Assembly (NCBI GenBank): GCA_944472155.2 | Contig: OX235271.1 | Span: forward strand, 28,590,977-28,654,976 | DNA: 64,000 bases | Source of the DNA: Trichobilharzia szidati | Taxonomy: Eukaryota; Platyhelminthes; Trematoda; Strigeidida; Schistosomatidae | Direction of reading: 5' to 3' | Shown here: in pieces, positions 34,010 through 45,184 of the stretch | Position numbering within the stretch: position 1 is the first letter of the stretch | Layout of the letters: the number at the start of each line of letters is the position of its first letter | Notes under the pieces: generated by a model | The model's database searches: none | Seen by the model: the letters and a program-made list of their open reading frames with translations, nothing else | Told to the model about the DNA's origin: nothing | Made by a program: the position numbers and the translations under genes

Positions 34010-35340
34010 TGTATTATTACTATTGTTCCCTTGGGTTCCTAGTGGAACATAGGGCTTCAACTGCACGTCTCCACTTGCTTCTGTCTTCTGCTGTACTTTT
34101 CACCTGCATCCATGTTAGTCCATACTGTTTCAACTCCTCTTCACACGATCTCCTCCATGTCACCCTTCGACGTCCCACTCGCCGCTTCCCTTTCGGGTTC
34201 CACTCGAGCACTGGCCTGACGCGCGATGTCACCCAGCGACCTCCTTAGCTCAGCGAGTGTCCAATCCATCTCCACTTTCTCCTGCATATTTGTTGAGCGA
34301 TCGGTTCTTGTTTTGTTTGTTTGTTCCCATAGCTTCTTGTTGGTTCTTTCTTTCCGTTCATCTGATCTTCAGTATAGAGCCAGCGAAGACAGTTGTTGAT
34401 AAAGGTCTGCAACAGGCTGTTGGAAATATTCTTTGTGACCCGCCAAGTTTCTGATCCGTATAGAAGAACTGACTCACTTGACGTTTGTATTGAAAATCCG
34501 AATTTTGTTTTTGATGCAGGCTGAGTGACAGCGGAAGATTTCCAGATTGGTTTCAGGTTGATGAATGTGTTTCTCGCTTTCCCGATTCTCGCTCGATTTG
34601 ACATCCTCGTCCGTTCCTCCTGTAGTTGAGACAATGCTCCCTAGATAAGTGAAAGAAGTAACCTCTTTCAAATCCCTCCCGTTGATGGTGATTGGCGCTG
34701 GATGTTGCTGCTGTTGTTGTTGTTGGTTATTTTCATAACCTCCGTCTTGTCTATGTTCACCTGGAGTCCTGTCTTTGCTGCTTCTTCGACCAGTTTGTCG
34801 GTTTTCGCTTGTAAGTCTTCGATTTTGTGTGACATCAAACATAAATCATCCAGGTGAAATCCAGGTCTTCTAGGTTCTTCACGTCGGTCCAGGATATCCC
34901 TGTCTTCTCGTTTCCCACTGTCTGACGCATAATCCAGTCCACCACAATTAGGAATATCATTGGTGATAATAAGCACCCTTGTCTGACTCCTGTGTTATCA
35001 AAGCCTCCTGAGTTTTCCGTTGTGGATCACTTGACATGTGCCGTTGTCGTACAGCTGTTGAATAAGGTTGATGAATATTTGGGGTACGCCGTAGTACTCG
35101 AGTAGTTTCCAAATTGCTTCGCGGTCAACGCTGTCGAAGGCCTTCTCAAAGTCTATAAAGTTGAGGTAGAGGTTTGATTGCCATTCCATGCTTTGTTCGA
35201 TGATGATGCGTAGAGTTTGAATTTGGTCAGAACATGATTTGCCTTTCCTGAATCCAGCTTGTTCTATATTTGTTGTAGTTATTTTTAATCTCTCGTTGAC
35301 TGGTCTTGTTGGATCATAACGCTCACTATTCGCTGACATA
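34010..35340 (-). mobile_element. RTE-A LINE 3' half, longest RT remnant
   Basis: The minus frame 35339-34998 encodes RT palm motifs: IEQAGFRKGKSCSDQI and LNFIDFEKAFDSVDR (motif A Asp present), then GVPQIFINLIQQLYDNG. After a frameshift the YADD site reads HLDDLCLMSHKIEDLQ (34976-34668). It continues through ITINGRDLKEVTSFTYLGS, the thumb, RKWRWIGH, and the RRRVTWRRSCEEELKQYGL terminal block (34232-34020), ending in the RTE-A tail at about 34010. At least four frame breaks. It lies on the opposite strand to the host gene in intron 1. Confidence 0.85.
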
Positions 35341-37500
35341 TCAATCAGTCATTAATGAAAACAAAACACTCATTTCAGCAAAAAGCATCTTTTCGCCGAA
35401 TTCATTTTCTTCACCTGTACAATCCCATTTAAACACAATTTCTTTTTCTTGAAAGTGGGTGGTCACAAAAGGCGTGAGTTGACATAATAATAGTTGTTAA
35501 TATTAATCAATGCATAAAAAGAGATCAATAAGTGTATTAGAATTATATAGCAAGATGAATGATCTAGTGAATGAGTTGTAATCAGGGTAAACATGAAAAC
35601 GAAGGACAGTATGGAATAATAATGTAAGAGTTCTAAACAAATACAAGAGTTTTAAGGGGTTAGAAAGACAAGAAAACATAAATCAGGTCAGTAGAAATCA
35701 ACAAGGTTGTTACCATGATAGCATAATTGGCTGAGTAACTTTGTTTTGTATGCATAGCTTAGGTTTTCCTAACTGAATGGCTAAAGTTCCAACAATGCAG
35801 ACAGGAAACGAAAGCGTACTGCCTTTGGTAGGTTATTTTTTCACTTTGTAGATTACTTTGAAGGAGTCGCTTGCTGAGATGGAGTGACCAGTGTTCGATT
35901 ATTGCATTCCTTATAGTGCCATTAATACCTTTCTGCAGTCATGCGGTATAGTGTTCTTCAGCCCTTTCAGATGGGATACTATCGAACGACCAATGTGCCT
36001 GGCTCCACAGTAGCAGATGAACTTGTATATGCGCATACAAGTGATCAGATGCGAGATATTGTTCCTAAGGCTCCTGAAGAACATTACTCTTGGTGTTGAT
36101 GCGATGAATGTCCTTCCCAAAGATGCTGAAATTCTTCTCTTAAGGATATCGCAGAATTAGTATCCCTTGAAAAACAAGGTTACGTAACATTTACTTCTTG
36201 GAACATGTGGTGTTTCGTTCCTTTCAGCTTTTGGTTTGATATTCCTGTCAATGAATGTTGCTGGGTATCCATTATTTGGATGAAGGTTTCTTTCAGAAGA
36301 TCTAGTTCTGTCTCTTGGGCTTCAGGACTACAGATGCATTTGATCTAGATTAAATTTCGTTTTGCTCAGCAGATGCTTAACTGTAGAAACTTGTTAGTTG
36401 GCCTTCCTATGTTCTAACCTTTTTGAGTTTTCGTCGGGTCTTCTTGTCAGTTCCACATCAATAAGGGGAATTTCAGATTCGTTTCCCATTTCAAAAGTGA
36501 ATTTTATTGCTGGATCACAGTTGTTGAATACTTGCAGCAACTGATTGGGGTCGTAATCATTGTCACAAATGATGAAAATTCCATCTACGTTCTTTGAAGA
36601 CAGTTTTAAACTGTTAATGGTCAACTTCATTGGAACGTTCTTGAGGCTAGCCGTGAAAAAGTCTGCTAGTGGTGGACCCAAGGGAGATCGCACTACAATA
36701 ACATCCTTTTGTCTGTAGATAGTGTCATTCAAAGTGAACTATATATATTGAATTCACCGAAAAGAGCCTCTTCGCTGAACTACGTGTTTTATTTTCATCA
36801 GTGTCTGGATGAGGATTATTCATGAATATAATCAGTTAGCAGCAAATTCAAAATAAGGAAAGTACCTAACTGGACATTAGAGAGAAAGTAAGAAATTTAA
36901 CAAAGATATTATTGTTAACAGATAGTTTCTATTAGTACTACATTTGTAATTAGAGGACAAATATCTAATGAAATGGTAGGCTTACCGGTCACATAAATTC
37001 CATCAATGCAACACGGATATAATACTAATCCATCCAGATAAAGGAATGGACACAGATATTTAAATCGTGAGGATCATATATTCATAAATTACTCACTATT
37101 CTTTGTGACTCAGAAAAATTTTTAAAATCAACTGACCGTAAGGACAGAACTAAAGGTGTTGAGAAGGAAATGTCAAAAACTTTGAGGAAACTGAAGGACG
37201 ACGAATCCATTATTACTCCTCATGCGAACAAACGAACATCCTAAGTCGATGGTTCAACCATACCTCGTTTGTAAGATCTTTCAAAGGTGCATAAAGATGG
37301 TGTCCCTCTGTGACAAATATTGGATATACTGAATCCGCGCTACCATGTTACAGCAAAATGGCTCGCTGAAATTCCCTAACCTGTAAGATCACATCTATTT
37401 AGACATAATCTTTCGGAGACTTTTTACTTCGTCAGCTGCATTGATGGAATTATTGTGACCGGTAAGCCTATGATTTCATTAGATATTTGTACCAACAGCA
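35341..37500 (-). mobile_element. PLE-A-like copy, twin-priming-like layout
   Basis: From right to left on minus: the RT motif-A zone (NCIDGIYVTGKP) at 37030-36960, the RT block SPLGPPLADFFTASLKN with NVDGIFII (catalytic YVDD changed to NVDG) at 36732-36394, endonuclease remnants at 36120-35911 (MRIYKFICYCGARHIGRS), and pLTR to about 35345. The upstream RT part (KVHKDGVPL... AKWLAEIP... SCIDGIIVTGKPMISLDICT) is inverted, on + at 37080-37497. About 55 bp around the VTGKP block is present in both orientations. Confidence 0.65.
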
Positions 37501-38110
37501 GAAGCTATCTGTTTTCTGTGTAACTAGTTTGATTTGAAAAGCATAAACATCAGACTCCCCACAAAGATATCTTCGGGGAGAATTCATTCTGAGGAGACTG
37601 AAAGGAATGTTTGTTTTGGTGAAACGTATGGTACATAGCTAAATTTGGAATACCATATTCTCAACCAGCCATTTGCACATCTTCACCACATCCTTGACGA
37701 ATTGGTCGAATATCGTCTCATTCGATAGCTTCTTGGATTCTGCATCATATGGCGACATTCTTCTCATGGTTCTCTTCTTTGATTGCTCTTTCCAGTGTGC
37801 CAAACATATTGTTACTTCGTTTCTGATATACTACTTATATCAGATTATAAGTAGCACTCACCACATAGTTCCTTTATGTATGATCCACAGAATCAGATGG
37901 ACTGAAACATGAACATCGGAGTGACCGTTTGCAGGAGTCTGTTCTTCAAATTGTTAGAAAGCAGTGGACAGCTAGTGAATATCACTCTTACAGTTTCTGT
38001 AGAGAAGGTCTTCATTAGGGAACTAGAGATTCTCCTGTTTAGGATATCTGCTCCTCAGTATCCCTCAAAGTTCAACTTCATATAGAGTATTTTCTCAATT
38101 GCATTCTCCT
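37501..38110 (-). pseudogene. Probable further PLE debris
   Basis: Minus-strand peptides are PLE-like but too broken to place: 37660-37900 resembles a connector, and 37970-38080 the block before the endonuclease (compare LNFRGDL...LKRRIS in 5818-6648). Confidence 0.3.
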
Positions 38111-38449
38111 CTTTTGTCTTTTGTTTGATTTTCTTTTCTTGTTGGACTCTACTCCTGTCTACCGTTTGTCATATGGATAGTAGATTTTCTCATGTATCCG
38201 GGATAGATGTTCAATCATTCCTATTGCACATGCTCTGAAAAATGATCCAACAGATTAAATGGAAAGAAAAATCCAGAACTTTTTCGAAACTGTCTGGTTA
38301 CAAGTGATGACATTATGGCAAACTGTGTGATTCCTATAATAGACAAACTAACATGGAAATTCTGTTATCATATTAGGGAAGCTATATAACGCTGTTCGGC
38401 CAATTGATTGACTAACAAAAGTAAAGCTTGATCGTAATGGAAGATTTTA

Positions 38450-38555
38450 TTTATAGAAAATATGACTTTATTTGATATAGCACACAGTGATATGTTATTA
38501 CTAACAAGTGACATAATTAACACAATTCAGTACTCATAACTATATCAAAATAAGT
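38450..38555 (-). mobile_element. PLE-B-like pLTR fragment
   Basis: Contains diverged 'attttatttgatatagcacacagtg' and 'cataactatatcaaaataag' blocks matching the pLTR at 60-200. No coding sequence. Confidence 0.4.
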
Positions 38556-38668
38556 CTGTGGAGCGACTGACCGACCTACTGTCTAATTGGTTGACTGACT
38601 GACTGAGTAAAGAATCAGAAACAGAAAAAAATGCCCATTGCCAAAGAGATCATAAAAGTGAATCAAAC

Positions 38669-39218
38669 TACTGTAATGTGTCTAGTCCTATCTTCGGTGC
38701 AGACTGAATTATATCAGTCATGTTTGCAATGTGGCCACCATGCTAGGTGGCTCGCCATTACGGTGCACTGTGAATTGTTGGTATTAGATGGTTGGAGGCA
38801 ATCGGCAGGAAGCCTTGGACCCAGGTTTCGTGCTAGTTGGCACTCATCAGCAAGGCGTATCTGCAACCTTGAAGGAACTGATGTCCCTTCTGAGATTCGA
38901 ACCCGCGTCACCCAGTGCTGCAGTCAGAGACGTTACCACTGAGCTATTCGGGCTGGCGATTGACCTCCTGTAGGACTGTATTGGATATTTTTGATTGAAC
39001 ACTAGTCAGTAACTAGTGTAATGTGTCTAGTCCTATCTTCGGTGCAGACTGAATTCTATCAGTCATGTTTGCAATGGGGCCACCATGCTAGGGTTCGAAT
39101 CTCAGAAGGGACATCAGTTCCTTCAAAGTTGCAGATAAGCCTTGCTGATGAGTGCCAACTAGCACGAAACCTAGGTCCAAGGCTTCCTGCCGATTGCCTC
39201 CAACCATCTAATACCAAC
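38669..39218 (-). mobile_element. SINE-3 composite with exact 13-bp TSD
   Basis: A 550-bp unit between two copies of aagtgaatcaaac (38656-38668 and 39219-39231). It contains a full minus-strand SINE-3 (tRNA-Cys-like head at 38955-38890, tail near 38785), direct repeats of the tag 'gtctagtcctatcttcggtg' at about 38680 and 39020, and a + oriented SINE-3 3' half from 39092 (gttcgaatctcagaagg...ccaaccatctaatacc). Organised like 7729-8186. Confidence 0.75.
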
Positions 39219-39504
39219 AAGTGAATCAAACAAAAGACAAACAGAGGTAGAATCTGCTTAGGTGATCTGAGTCAAATGGGGATCAGCATAATGATAAGAT
39301 TTCAATCAGGAAAGGATATAAACAATGAAAGCTACAGAAAATCAGCCATTACTGGGTGAATAACTGTAACGTTATACTTCAGACCGCTTACCACTGTACA
39401 GACACCAACCCAGAAAGTATTAACCTCAGGATTTTCATAGTATGTCTACTCTGGTTAAATGTAACCCCTCACTAATGACATTGGAAAATTCAAACAATTA
39501 TATT

Positions 39505-40195
39505 TGATCATATCAAGGGACAGTGCCAATCACCATCAACTGTAGGGATTTGAAAGAGGTTACTTCATTCACTCATCCAGGGAGCATTGTCTAAACTACA
39601 CGAGGAACGTACGAAGATGTGAAATCGAGAATCGGGAAGGCGAGAAACACATTCATCAACCTGAAACCAATCTGAACATCTACGTCACTCAACGTCAACA
39701 ACAAAATTCGGATTCTCAACACAAACGTCAAGTCAGTCAGTTCTTCTATACGGATCAGAAACTTGGCGGTGGGTCACAAAGAATATTTCCAACAGCCTGT
39801 TGCAGACCTTTATCAACAACTGTCTTCGTTCTATACTACTGAAGATCAGATGGCCGGAAAGAACAAGAACCAACAAGAAGCTATGGGAACAAACAAACAA
39901 AACAAGAACCAATCGCTCAACAAATATGCAGGAGAAAGTGGAGATGGATTGGACACTCGCTGAGGAGGCCACCCGCTGGGTGGCATCGCGTGTCAGGCCA
40001 GTGCTCGAGTGGAGCCCGAAAGGGAAGCAGCGAGTGGGACGTCCAAGAGTGACATGGAGGAGATCGTGTGAAGAGGAGTTGAAACAGTATGGAATAACAT
40101 TGATGCAGGTGAAAAGTACAGCAGAAGACAGAAGCAAGTGGAGACGTACAGCTGAGGCCCTTTGTTCCAAGAAGAACCCAACGGAACAATAATAA
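39505..40195 (+). mobile_element. RTE-A LINE 3' copy
   Basis: Starts at the ITINCRDLKEVTSFT block and runs through the thumb, NKNQSLNKYAGESGDGL in a shifted frame, and RVGRPRVTWRRSCEEELKQYGI (frame 39800-40192). Ends with 'gaacccaacggaacaataataat'. Frameshifted. Confidence 0.75.
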
Positions 40196-40474
40196 TAACA
40201 GTATCATACAAAGGGAATGACGATCCTCTTGTCAATAAGGATATAAACTGTCATCCTGACCAAGCATTGGAACACTGAATATCTATAACGATACAGAGTA
40301 GAGATGAAGTACTTACCTAATTCCTCTGAGCAGTTAATGCTTCATTGTGCTGTTACTAGTTTGAATTAACAAATACATTGATATAAAATAAAATACTGTA
40401 CTAAGAAAGTCAGCGTCTTTGAATATAACTCAAAGGAACTGTCAAACAGTTTATTACTTAGATGGGTTAAACTG

Positions 40475-41470
40475 GCTTATTATTGTTCCCTTGGGTTCCC
40501 AGTGAAACATAAGGCTTCAACAACACATCTACACTTCCTTATATTTTCTGCTGTCCTCTTCAACTGCACCCACCATAGCCGATAACCTCTCATCTCCTCC
40601 TAAAACCATCTCTCCCACGTCACACTCGGATGTCCATCTCAACGTTTCCAATTGGGATGCCACTCCAGAAATGGCCTGACTCGCGATGTCACTCAATAGT
40701 CTTCACAGTGTGTGTCCGATCCACATGCATTTCAATCAGCATATTTGTTGATCAATAGGTTCTTGATTGGTTTGTTCCCAGCCAGAGTTTCTTGTTGCTA
40801 ATTCCTTATGGCCAGCCATTTAGCCTTCAATATGGAGCCAGTTGAGGCAGTTGTTGATGAAAGTCTGCTGTAGTCTGTTAGAAAAGTCTTTGGCTACACA
40901 CTAAGTCTCGTAGCCATACAGAAGAACTGACATAATATTGATGTTGAAAATCTGAACCTTCTCCTTATGTTCGATTCAGAAGATTTCCACAATGATTTCG
41001 CACTAATGAAGGTCTGTCTTGTTTTCCTGATTCTGCCTAACTAAGTGGAGGAAGTAACCTCTCTCAAATCTCTCCTATTCATGGTGATTGGTACTGGTTG
41101 TTTCTGTTGGTTGGTTAGTTATCTTCACCACCTCCGTCTTCTCTATGTTCACTTGAAGTCCTGTCTTTTCTGGCTGCCTCTTCTGACAACTTGTTGGCTT
41201 TCGCCTGTAAGTCTTTGAGTTTGCGTGACATTATACCTAAATCATCGGCGAAATCCAGATATCCCAGAGTCTTCTTCTTATCTTTCCAATGTATTCCTAT
41301 CTTCTCGTTCCCCACAGTCTACCACGTGATCCAGTTCACCGCAATTAGGAATATCATCGGTGACATTAGGCTACCTTGCCTTACTCCTGTCTTCACTTCA
41401 CCGAGTGGCTTTGTGACACAGCTGTTGAATAAGTTTGATAAAGATTTGAGGCAGCTTGACTTACTTGACG
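40475..41470 (-). mobile_element. RTE-A LINE 3' copy
   Basis: The tail is at 40475-40510 on minus. The coding remnant reaches the YADD zone as YLDFADDLGIMSRKLKDLQAK (minus frame 41315-41115), with both Asp present. 5'-truncated near 41470. Multiple stops downstream. Confidence 0.7.
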
Positions 41471-41699
41471 CTAAATCTGTTTTATTTTATAACCCACTTA
41501 GTTACTGTAAGCTTACAGTACGATAAACCGTAAAATTTCTGTACTAAGATTAAAAATTCTCAGCAAGGATAATTCCATAGTCAGATAACAGATCACAAAA
41601 ACTTAGAGGTTGACCGGTATGGAATACTGCTTACGTTCTTATATTGTAACAACAGCAGGCAAGACACGGAAGTCAAGTTTTATATTCAAGTGACCGAAC

Positions 41700-41797
41700 C
41701 GCTATATATATATATATATATATACTTTTATATATTCTCTGATCAATCATTGAGCTTATGATTTCAGCTTGCATTAAACGACTTGAGCTAGAATGTT

Positions 41798-41844
<47 letters not shown>

Positions 41845-41845
41845 C
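41700..41845. repeat. AT dinucleotide microsatellites
   Basis: TA runs at about 41702-41725 and 41798-41842, in intron 1. Confidence 0.9.
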
Positions 41846-42009
41846 ATTCTGCTGCTAATGCAGTATTGAACTGTGGGAATATGTGAGAATAATATTCCGT
41901 TGGAACAAATTTTCTGTATCCCACTACCACAATATGTAATCCTAAAATTTCAGTAATGTACAACATGTCTTTGAAAATAACCAATTTTCTGTCCTCTTCA
42001 TTCCATCTA

Positions 42010-42300
42010 GGATTGATGTCATTTAGAAAACCATTGAAGCCAAGGTAGTACTGGACAGCTGTTTCGTCCTAGTTTGAGACTCTTCAGCAATAGGCACTCA
42101 CGATCCCAGCAGAAGTCAAACTCTATACCTTCAAGTTACAAGACCAAGTTTGTTGTCCATCCATCCAGCCACTTATGTCAGAATACTATGATCACTCGTG
42201 TCTGCGTACTGATCAAGAGTCCCAAGCTAGGATGAAACAGCTGTCCAGTATCCCATGGTCTCCAATGGTGATTCTCTAACTAACATCAATCCACGATCCA
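42010..42300 (-). mobile_element. SINE-4 with facing second hammerhead half
   Basis: The minus strand carries a tRNA-like head (about 42180-42100, including 'cttgtaacttgaaggt') followed by the hammerhead at 42049-42092. A second hammerhead region lies on + at 42206-42250 (TACTG, core ATCAAGA, GTCC...GGAT, GAAA, ACAGCTGT, GTC), so two SINE 3' halves flank one head in inverted orientation. Confidence 0.65.
42049..42092 (-). ncRNA. Hammerhead ribozyme motif, consensus core
   Basis: Read on minus: stem I TATTG pairs with CAGTA (one GU). Core CTGAAGA matches CUGANGA. Stem II is GTCT/GGAC with loop CAAACTA, then GAAA. Stem III is formed by the palindrome ACAGCTGT (two pairs closing a four-base loop in cis, or eight pairs in a dimer). 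Cleavage triplet GTC, with the expected cut between 42054 and 42053. All invariant core positions are present. Activity is inferred, not shown. Confidence 0.7.
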
Positions 42301-42705
42301 ACTTGAGTGAAATCTGGATGTTATCAAAAATAACTTGTCAAATATTAGCTGGTTAAGCTAACTTTAGAAGAAGTTAAAAGTATTTACTATGTACTACCAG
42401 TTTGCTTAAGCAACAGCAAGCCAAAATTCAAGTGGTTTGACATGATTCTACTCCCTGAGCTAAGTCGAATCGGATACACCTCTGTTGAGCTTGCCGCCAA
42501 ACTACCGAAACGGCTGTCCAGTGTTTTTGGACCACTTCGAAGATCTTGCTACCAAACCCTACTCGCTGATATGCCTGTATTCTACTACTCATACCAACCA
42601 ATCAGTAGTATATATATACCATAATGTGAAACTGTTTACTATCTAGTAAAATCTTTGTTGTTTAATCTTAACTGCCTTTTTATACGTTTATTTTTCTCTA
42701 ATAAG

Positions 42706-43176
42706 GTATTTACGGGTCACACTGATGTAGTGAGAAAAATTATATGTGCCAATGATTATATCCTAAGCGCATCACATGATAAAACAGCCATCTGTTGGAA
42801 TTTTCATACTGGTCAAATTTTGAACACTTTCAAAGGACATACACGACTTGTTAACTCTATTGCCTATTATGGTACAGAAGTTAATCTTATTCAAAATGTG
42901 AATAACACTACTGAAACTGTATCAACTACTAGTCGTTTCGAATTCATTTATACTGGATCAGCAGATCATACAGCAAAATCATGGAGTTTTAAAAGTTCAA
43001 AATGTATGATCACTTTTGAAGGTCATACAAAACCAATCACAACTATGGAAGTGTTTAAAGATGGTGAAATCCTGTTGACTTCATCTGCGGATAATACAAT
43101 ACGCAGTTGGTTTACAGAGTCTGGTTTACCACAATTTGTATTTGTCGGTCATAAAGGAATAATCGTTTCTATGCAT
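42706..43176 (+). CDS. WDR86: WDR86-like WD40 protein, exon 2
   Basis: 157 codons between acceptor ctaataag|gtatttacg and donor atgcat|gtaagt, phase 0 on both sides. It holds WD repeats 3 (GHTDVVRKIICANDYILSAS, KTAICW), 4 (GHTRLVNSIAYYG... FIYTGSADHTAKSW) and 5 (GHTKPITTMEVF... LLTSSADNTIRSW), and the start of 6 (GHKGIIVSMH). Repeat 4 has a polar insertion of about 17 residues (EVNLIQNVNNTTETVST) between strands, a place where WDR86 also has a long loop. The GH and [S/T]xD..[I/A]..W signatures are well kept. An in-frame extension upstream of 42706 is intron sequence. Confidence 0.88.
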
Positions 43177-43239
43177 GTAAGTGTAATCATGTATAATAAG
43201 AAAAGTTTATAAATACCTTTTAATAATAATAATAATAAT

Positions 43240-43690
43240 TGTAACAACAGAAGACAAGGGCCAGGCAACAGATCGTGCGTCAGTAGCACGGCGGTTAGGA
43301 CTCTCGCCGATCACGCACATGGTCCGGAGTTCGATCCTCTGCCGACGCACAACTGATATCTATGGACGGCCTGAAAATTCCATACCTGTACCAAAAAATA
43401 CGGTGTGGAATCAAGCTGTAATCAAAAAAAAATTATTAAGGAAATCAAAGCACATTTATATATTTTCATGTACATTATTATAGTTTAGTTAAGCAAACAA
43501 ACACAGTCTTCTGATTGGTTGTTTCTCACTTAAAGTTAATCTTTCATCTCTTTGTGACTGTTTCTTGAATGTCAGATCATCTATATGTTAACTGTATCCG
43601 CCTACGCAAAGTCTGCTGTGGTCGGTTTTGAATCAGTCTTTGTTCATATATTCTCACGACCAATCTTGAGAACGTAAACATGGACAGTGT
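43240..43690 (-). mobile_element. Diverged LTR with nested SINE-2
   Basis: Same LTR family as 46806-47109, entering with tgtaacaacagaagac at 43240. The copy is split at about 43277 by a SINE-2 and continues from about 43437 with 'ttattaaggaaatc'. More diverged than the other LTRs. Intron 2. Confidence 0.65.
43277..43436 (+). mobile_element. SINE-2 nested in an LTR
   Basis: tRNA-like head with tagcacggcggttagg and a B-box-like ggagttcgatcctc, body 'acctgatatctatgg' and 'ggtgtggaatcaagc', poly-A tail. The LTR sequence resumes immediately after it. Confidence 0.75.
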
Positions 43691-43811
43691 ATTTACACAA
43701 TGTACAGTATTTTCAGTGTAATTTACTGCATAATTTTTTCTCTTCATTCAGGATCTTCAAGTAATGTAGCAATCTATAGCATATCATGTGACAATATTAT
43801 GTGAATATAGT

Positions 43812-44105
43812 ATATCGTGCGTCAGACCATGGGTAGCAAGAAAACAGAAGTAAGTTGCACCCATAAGAAGACTCTAGAATATCTAGATTTCGCCGATGAT
43901 TTAGGTATAATGTCACACAAACTCAAAGACTCACAGGCGAAAGCCGACAAGTTGTCAGAAGAGGCAGCCAGAAAAGACAGGACTTCAAGTGAACATAGAG
44001 AAGACGGAGGTGGTGAAGATAACTTACCAACCAACAGCAGCAACAGAAGATACAACCAATACCAATCACCATGAACGAGAGAGCTTTGACAGAGGTTACT
44101 TTCTC
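43812..44105 (+). mobile_element. RTE-A LINE fragment around the RT YADD
   Basis: The frame 43817-44074 encodes YLDFADDLGIMSHKLKDSQ with both catalytic Asp, then SEEAARKDRTSSEHRED. Cut off on the right by the LTR element starting at 44110. Confidence 0.7.
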
Positions 44106-44109
44106 CACT

Positions 44110-45175
44110 TGTAACAACAGAAGACAAGGGCCAGGCAACAGAACCTTTATTATGAAAAATCAACACATATTTATACATTTTGACGTACATTATTGTAGGT
44201 TCATGTTAGTAGAAAATACAGCCTGTTGACTGGTTGTTTCTCACACAAAGTTAACCTTGCATCTCTTTGTGGCTGTGTCAGTTCATCTATATGTTAACTG
44301 TATCCGCCTGTCCATCTTGACCTTGTTTTCACATGACTAACATTAACCTCAATTACTGTCGACCGATTTGGCTAGCAACCATCTGTCACCACAATATGAC
44401 TAATATTTGATACATAAACATTGACCTCAATTACTGTCAACCACTTGGCTAGTAGGCAGCTCCCACCACACTCGTCCGCCCGTCAAATAGTTTGGACTGA
44501 AGTCGGCTTGATCTTCTCGGTGCTGGCGTCATCGTTGGCTTGTCTCGCTCCATCCATTTCTGGAGCTCGCTGATGTTCACTTGTTTCTCTGTGTTTATCA
44601 TTGCGATTGTGTTTGCGTAACCCCATCTCAACGTGACCATATATGGTCCTTCCCACTTTGGAAACTGTTTGCCTGACCCTGTCGCACATTCGTAGATATT
44701 TCGCCTCACACTTTCATTTGCTGCTTTCTTCCGACCTCCCAGCAGCGTCCCAAGTAGCAGCCTCATCGCTGACAGATCTTGAACGCCACTCAACTGCGAA
44801 GGAGCCTCAAAGTCCTGCCCGAAGATCCATATGTCTCCATCAAAAACTGCAGGGCATAGGCTTTCCATTTGTCGGTAGGCAGCGACACCAAATGTAACAA
44901 CAGAAGACAAGGGCCAGGCAATAGAACCTTTATTACGGAAAATCAACACATATTTATACATTTTGACGTACATTATTGTAGGTTCATGTTAGTAGAAAAT
45001 ACAGTCTGTTGACTGGTTGTTTCTCACACGTAGTTAACCTTGCATCTCTTTGTGGCTGTGTCAGTTCATCTATATGTTAACTGTATCCGCCTGTCCATCT
45101 TGACCTTGTTTTCACATGACTAACATTGACCTCAATTACTATCAACCAATTGGCTAGCAGACACCTCTCACCACA
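44110..45175 (-). mobile_element. Internally deleted LTR retrotransposon
   Basis: LTRs at 44110-44470 and 44893-45175 surround only about 420 bp. The 4-bp TSD cact is at 44106-44109 and 45176-45179. The internal minus frame ends with GKQFPKWEGPYMVTLRW, VNISELQKWMERDK and a terminal RRSSRLQ: the C-terminal integrase tail of a gypsy-type pol (GPY-like block). On minus, a purine-rich run, acgggcggacgag, directly precedes the 3' LTR and would be the polypurine tract. Protease, RT and the integrase core are gone, so it could only move in trans. The left LTR has a tandem duplication of about 60 bp. Confidence 0.8.
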
Positions 45176-45184
45176 CACTTAGTT

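Noticed and set aside
34009..34248. Plus-strand ORF ending near 34248 (similar ones at 39733-40170 and 50743-51024 on minus)
   Set aside because: Antisense shadows of the RTE-A terminal coding block; they recur wherever RTE-A lies.
41673..41984. Minus-strand ORF with YIYIYI repeats
   Set aside because: It is the translation of the AT microsatellite.
42655..42705. Upstream in-frame start of a separate WD40 gene at exon 2
   Set aside because: The bases before 42706 form a pyrimidine-rich acceptor, and the phase-0 join to exon 1 completes a WD repeat; the Met at 42655 is intronic.
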